Positions 62,440 to 64,000 of a stretch of DNA of 64,000 nucleotides are shown here, piece by piece. The notes beneath the pieces are model-generated. The model searched no databases. It saw only the letters and a list, made by a program, of their open reading frames with translations, and was not told where the DNA came from. Position numbers and translations under genes: made by a program. This DNA is from an uncultured Sulfitobacter sp. GTDB lineage: Bacteria; Pseudomonadota; Alphaproteobacteria; Rhodobacterales; Rhodobacteraceae. How positions within the stretch are numbered: the first letter of the stretch is position 1; each line of letters opens with the position of its first letter. Location of the stretch: assembly GCA_937928635.1 (NCBI GenBank), contig CALFWM010000005.1, forward strand, positions 108,236-172,235, given 5' to 3'.

Positions 62440-63458
62440 AAGGCCGCACCATCATTCTGGATCATCTTGGCGAGGTTGAGGCCGCTGCCCTGATGGTGGA
62501 TGGGCAATTGGACGATCTGCTGATCGACAGCGATGCACCCCGCCCCGGCACGATTTACCGCGCCATCGCAGATCGGCCTGTCAAAGGGCAGGGGGGCATG
62601 TTTTTGCGCACGCCCGATGGGTCCGCCTTTTTGCGCCAGATCAAAGGGTTGGCCCCGGGGCAGGCTATTTTGGTGCAAGTCACAGGGTTTGCAGAGCCGG
62701 GCAAGGCAATCCCGGTCACGGCCAAGATCCTGTTCAAGAGTCGCTACGCGATTGTGACGCCTGATGCGCCCGGGCTGAACATTTCCCGCCGGATCAAAGA
62801 CGAAGACGCGCGCGACCGTCTGCTGGAAATTGCCCATGAGGTGATGGGGGAGGCGGGGCACGGGTTGATCCTGCGGTCCTCCTGCGCAGAGGTAGACGAC
62901 GAGGCGATCAGCGAAGATATCGCCGCGATGGCAGACCTGGCACGCAAGGTTATGGAAGACGAGTCCACCGAGATGGAAACGTTGGCAGAGGGGGATGGCC
63001 CGCATCTGTTGGCATGGCGCGATTGGACCACCCCGGCGGAGGTGGTGACGCAGGACAATGGGTTTGACACCCACGGTGTGCTTGATGCACTGGAAACCGC
63101 CCGGGGTGTGGCCGTTGCGCTGGGGGCAGGGGCAATGATGTACGTTGAGCCAACACGCGCCTTGGTTGCGGTTGACGTGAACACCGGACGCGATGCCTCC
63201 CTCGCGGCAGGGATCAAGGCCAACATGGCCTGCGCGCGGTTGTTGCCACGCAGTTTGCGTGTGCGGGGGCTTGGCGGACAAATCACGTTGGATTTGGCCC
63301 CGATGCCCAAGAAAGACCGCCGCGCGTTTGAAAGCGCGCTGCGCGGTGCGTTTCGTACAGATGAGGTTGAAACGACACTGGTGGGCTGGACCCCACTGGG
63401 ACATTATGAACTGCAACGCAAACGTGCCCGCGCGCCGCTCTCTGAGGTGACGTCATGA
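62436..63458 (+). CDS. Ribonuclease E/G family protein (short, RNase G-like)
   Basis: RNase E/G enzymes cleave single-stranded RNA during rRNA maturation and mRNA decay. The metal-binding Asp lies in LVAVDVNTG, with further conserved parts [42 protein letters not shown] and [14 protein letters not shown]. At 340 residues it lacks the S1 domain region and the scaffold of RNase E, a short form often seen next to maf and yacG in alphaproteobacteria. Start and stop overlap the neighbouring genes. Confidence 0.9.
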   Translation: MKGRTIILDHLGEVEAAALMVDGQLDDLLIDSDAPRPGTIYRAIADRPVKGQGGMFLRTPDGSAFLRQIKGLAPGQAILVQVTGFAEPGKAIPVTAKILFKSRYAIVTPDAPGLNISRRIKDEDARDRLLEIAHEVMGEAGHGLILRSSCAEVDDEAISEDIAAMADLARKVMEDESTEMETLAEGDGPHLLAWRDWTTPAEVVTQDNGFDTHGVLDALETARGVAVALGAGAMMYVEPTRALVAVDVNTGRDASLAAGIKANMACARLLPRSLRVRGLGGQITLDLAPMPKKDRRAFESALRGAFRTDEVETTLVGWTPLGHYELQRKRARAPLSEVTS

Positions 63459-63646
63459 GCTGCCCGATCTGTTCAGGTGAAACCACTGCAAAATACCGCC
63501 CGTTTTGTTCGCGCCGCTGTGCTGATGTGGATCTGGCCAAATGGATGAACGGCTCCTATGCTGTGGCGTCACAGGAGCCTGATGATGTTGAAGTGGCCCT
63601 TGATGCAACAGAGGCTGCTTTGAACACAGCCCAAAAGCAGCATTGA
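63455..63646 (+). CDS. yacG: DNA gyrase inhibitor YacG
   Basis: The 63-residue zinc protein has Cys3-x2-Cys6 and Cys18-x3-Cys22 ([21 protein letters not shown]), followed by DVDLAKWMNGSYAV, the YacG signature. It binds GyrB and blocks DNA binding in enterobacteria. The ATG overlaps the RNase gene's stop, ending the maf-rng-yacG run. Confidence 0.93.
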   Translation: MSCPICSGETTAKYRPFCSRRCADVDLAKWMNGSYAVASQEPDDVEVALDATEAALNTAQKQH

Positions 63647-63861
63647 AAGGGTTTTTTGGATAAGTGTCTGATTTTGCTTCGGATTGAGCGGGTTTTGGCG
63701 ACGGTCTTTGAGGTCTGATGCGGTGTCGGATCATTTGTGTTGTGCCGGAAAACCGCAGTTTTGGTTTTGTCGAGTTTAGAGCGTCGTGCGTCTGATGGGA
63801 TTCGGGATTCCAATTTGCGTTGAAGCGTGATTCCTTGTTTTCGACAAACAAGGCGGTCAAT

Positions 63862-64000
63862 ATGGGCAAACCTCATCCAATGGAGCTTCGGCGGCGCGTG
63901 GTGGCGCATGTCGAGGCTGGCAACACACATCATTCGGCGGCCGCGCGGTTCGAAGTGTCGGTGAAATTCGTCAATGACATGGTCAAACTGAAGCGCAAGA
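63862..64000 (+). CDS. IS630-type transposase, N-terminal part cut by the window edge
   Basis: MGKPHPMELRRRVVAHVEAG followed by NTHHSAAARFEVSVKFVNDM is the helix-turn-helix N terminus of IS630-family transposases. Only 46 codons lie inside the window. The upstream 200 bases (GGGATTCGGGATTCC near 63797) probably hold the left IS end, but its inverted repeat cannot be checked without the other end. Confidence 0.8.
   Translation, partial: MGKPHPMELRRRVVAHVEAGNTHHSAAARFEVSVKFVNDMVKLKRK

Noticed and set aside
41424..63000. Possible tRNA genes in intergenic gaps
   Set aside because: No gap showed a complete cloverleaf with T-loop GTTCGANNC and matching acceptor ends when read by eye; an automated tRNA search would be decisive.

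Overview
The window looks like chromosome from a marine Rhodobacterales (Roseobacter-group) alphaproteobacterium. The evidence is a SAM/SAH-type riboswitch before metK, a GcrA cell-cycle regulator, a one-step phosphatidylcholine synthase, an OpgC-OpgG-OpgH periplasmic glucan operon, frequent GTG/TTG starts, and GC-rich, tightly packed genes with 4-base overlaps. Every call is a reading of the sequence alone; no database was searched.

1-9.6 kb is core housekeeping: a CorC-like CBS protein, lnt, riboswitch-metK, a ClpP-fold periplasmic protein, a stand-alone response regulator, trmB, aroA, a membrane protein and cmk. 9.6-14.4 kb holds a rhodanese, an AT-rich orphan, rpsA with its terminator, ihfB, lapA and trpF. 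14.4-19.1 kb is a minus-strand capsule module (kpsT-like ATPase, kpsE-like export protein, kdsA, phosphomannomutase). 19.3-24.5 kb carries a sigma factor with a VOC protein, an ArsR-controlled permease, a UDG-family protein, SseB, YHS and rhodanese proteins. 24.5-29.2 kb is the opgC-opgG-opgH operon. 29.2-33.6 kb has a TTC38-like TPR protein and a ThDP-enzyme/CoA-transferase pair.

33.6-35.5 kb is a small accessory patch: an acetyltransferase, a second copy of the ThDP gene's leader with no gene attached, and a membrane-anchored gene apparently split by a frameshift. 35.5-49.1 kb returns to core genes: gcrA, a DMT exporter, argD-argF with a structured spacer, a panE remnant, gnd, truA, ycjX-GNAT-ycjF, ileS, a DUF3253 protein and ogt. 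49.2-53.1 kb holds an MFS exporter, pcs and a second ThDP enzyme. At 53.5 kb is a secreted protein that reads like an aerolysin/ETX-MTX2 beta-pore-forming toxin, followed by rpmB and a PCu(A)C copper chaperone.

55.99-59.46 kb is an AT-richer accessory segment bounded by a perfect 25-bp inverted repeat. It contains a small orphan gene, a PemK/MazF-like toxin operon with an in-frame nonsense codon, an IS1595-type transposase divergent from a DUF6471 gene, and a single-pass membrane protein. After it come cobB with a LysR regulator, infA, a Maf protein, an RNase E/G protein, yacG, and the start of an IS630-type transposase that runs off the window.

Two families of dispersed intergenic palindromes run through the window. 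One is a two-hairpin element with covarying stems and a conserved tail, seen in four copies. The other consists of paired perfect palindromes at gene 3' ends.
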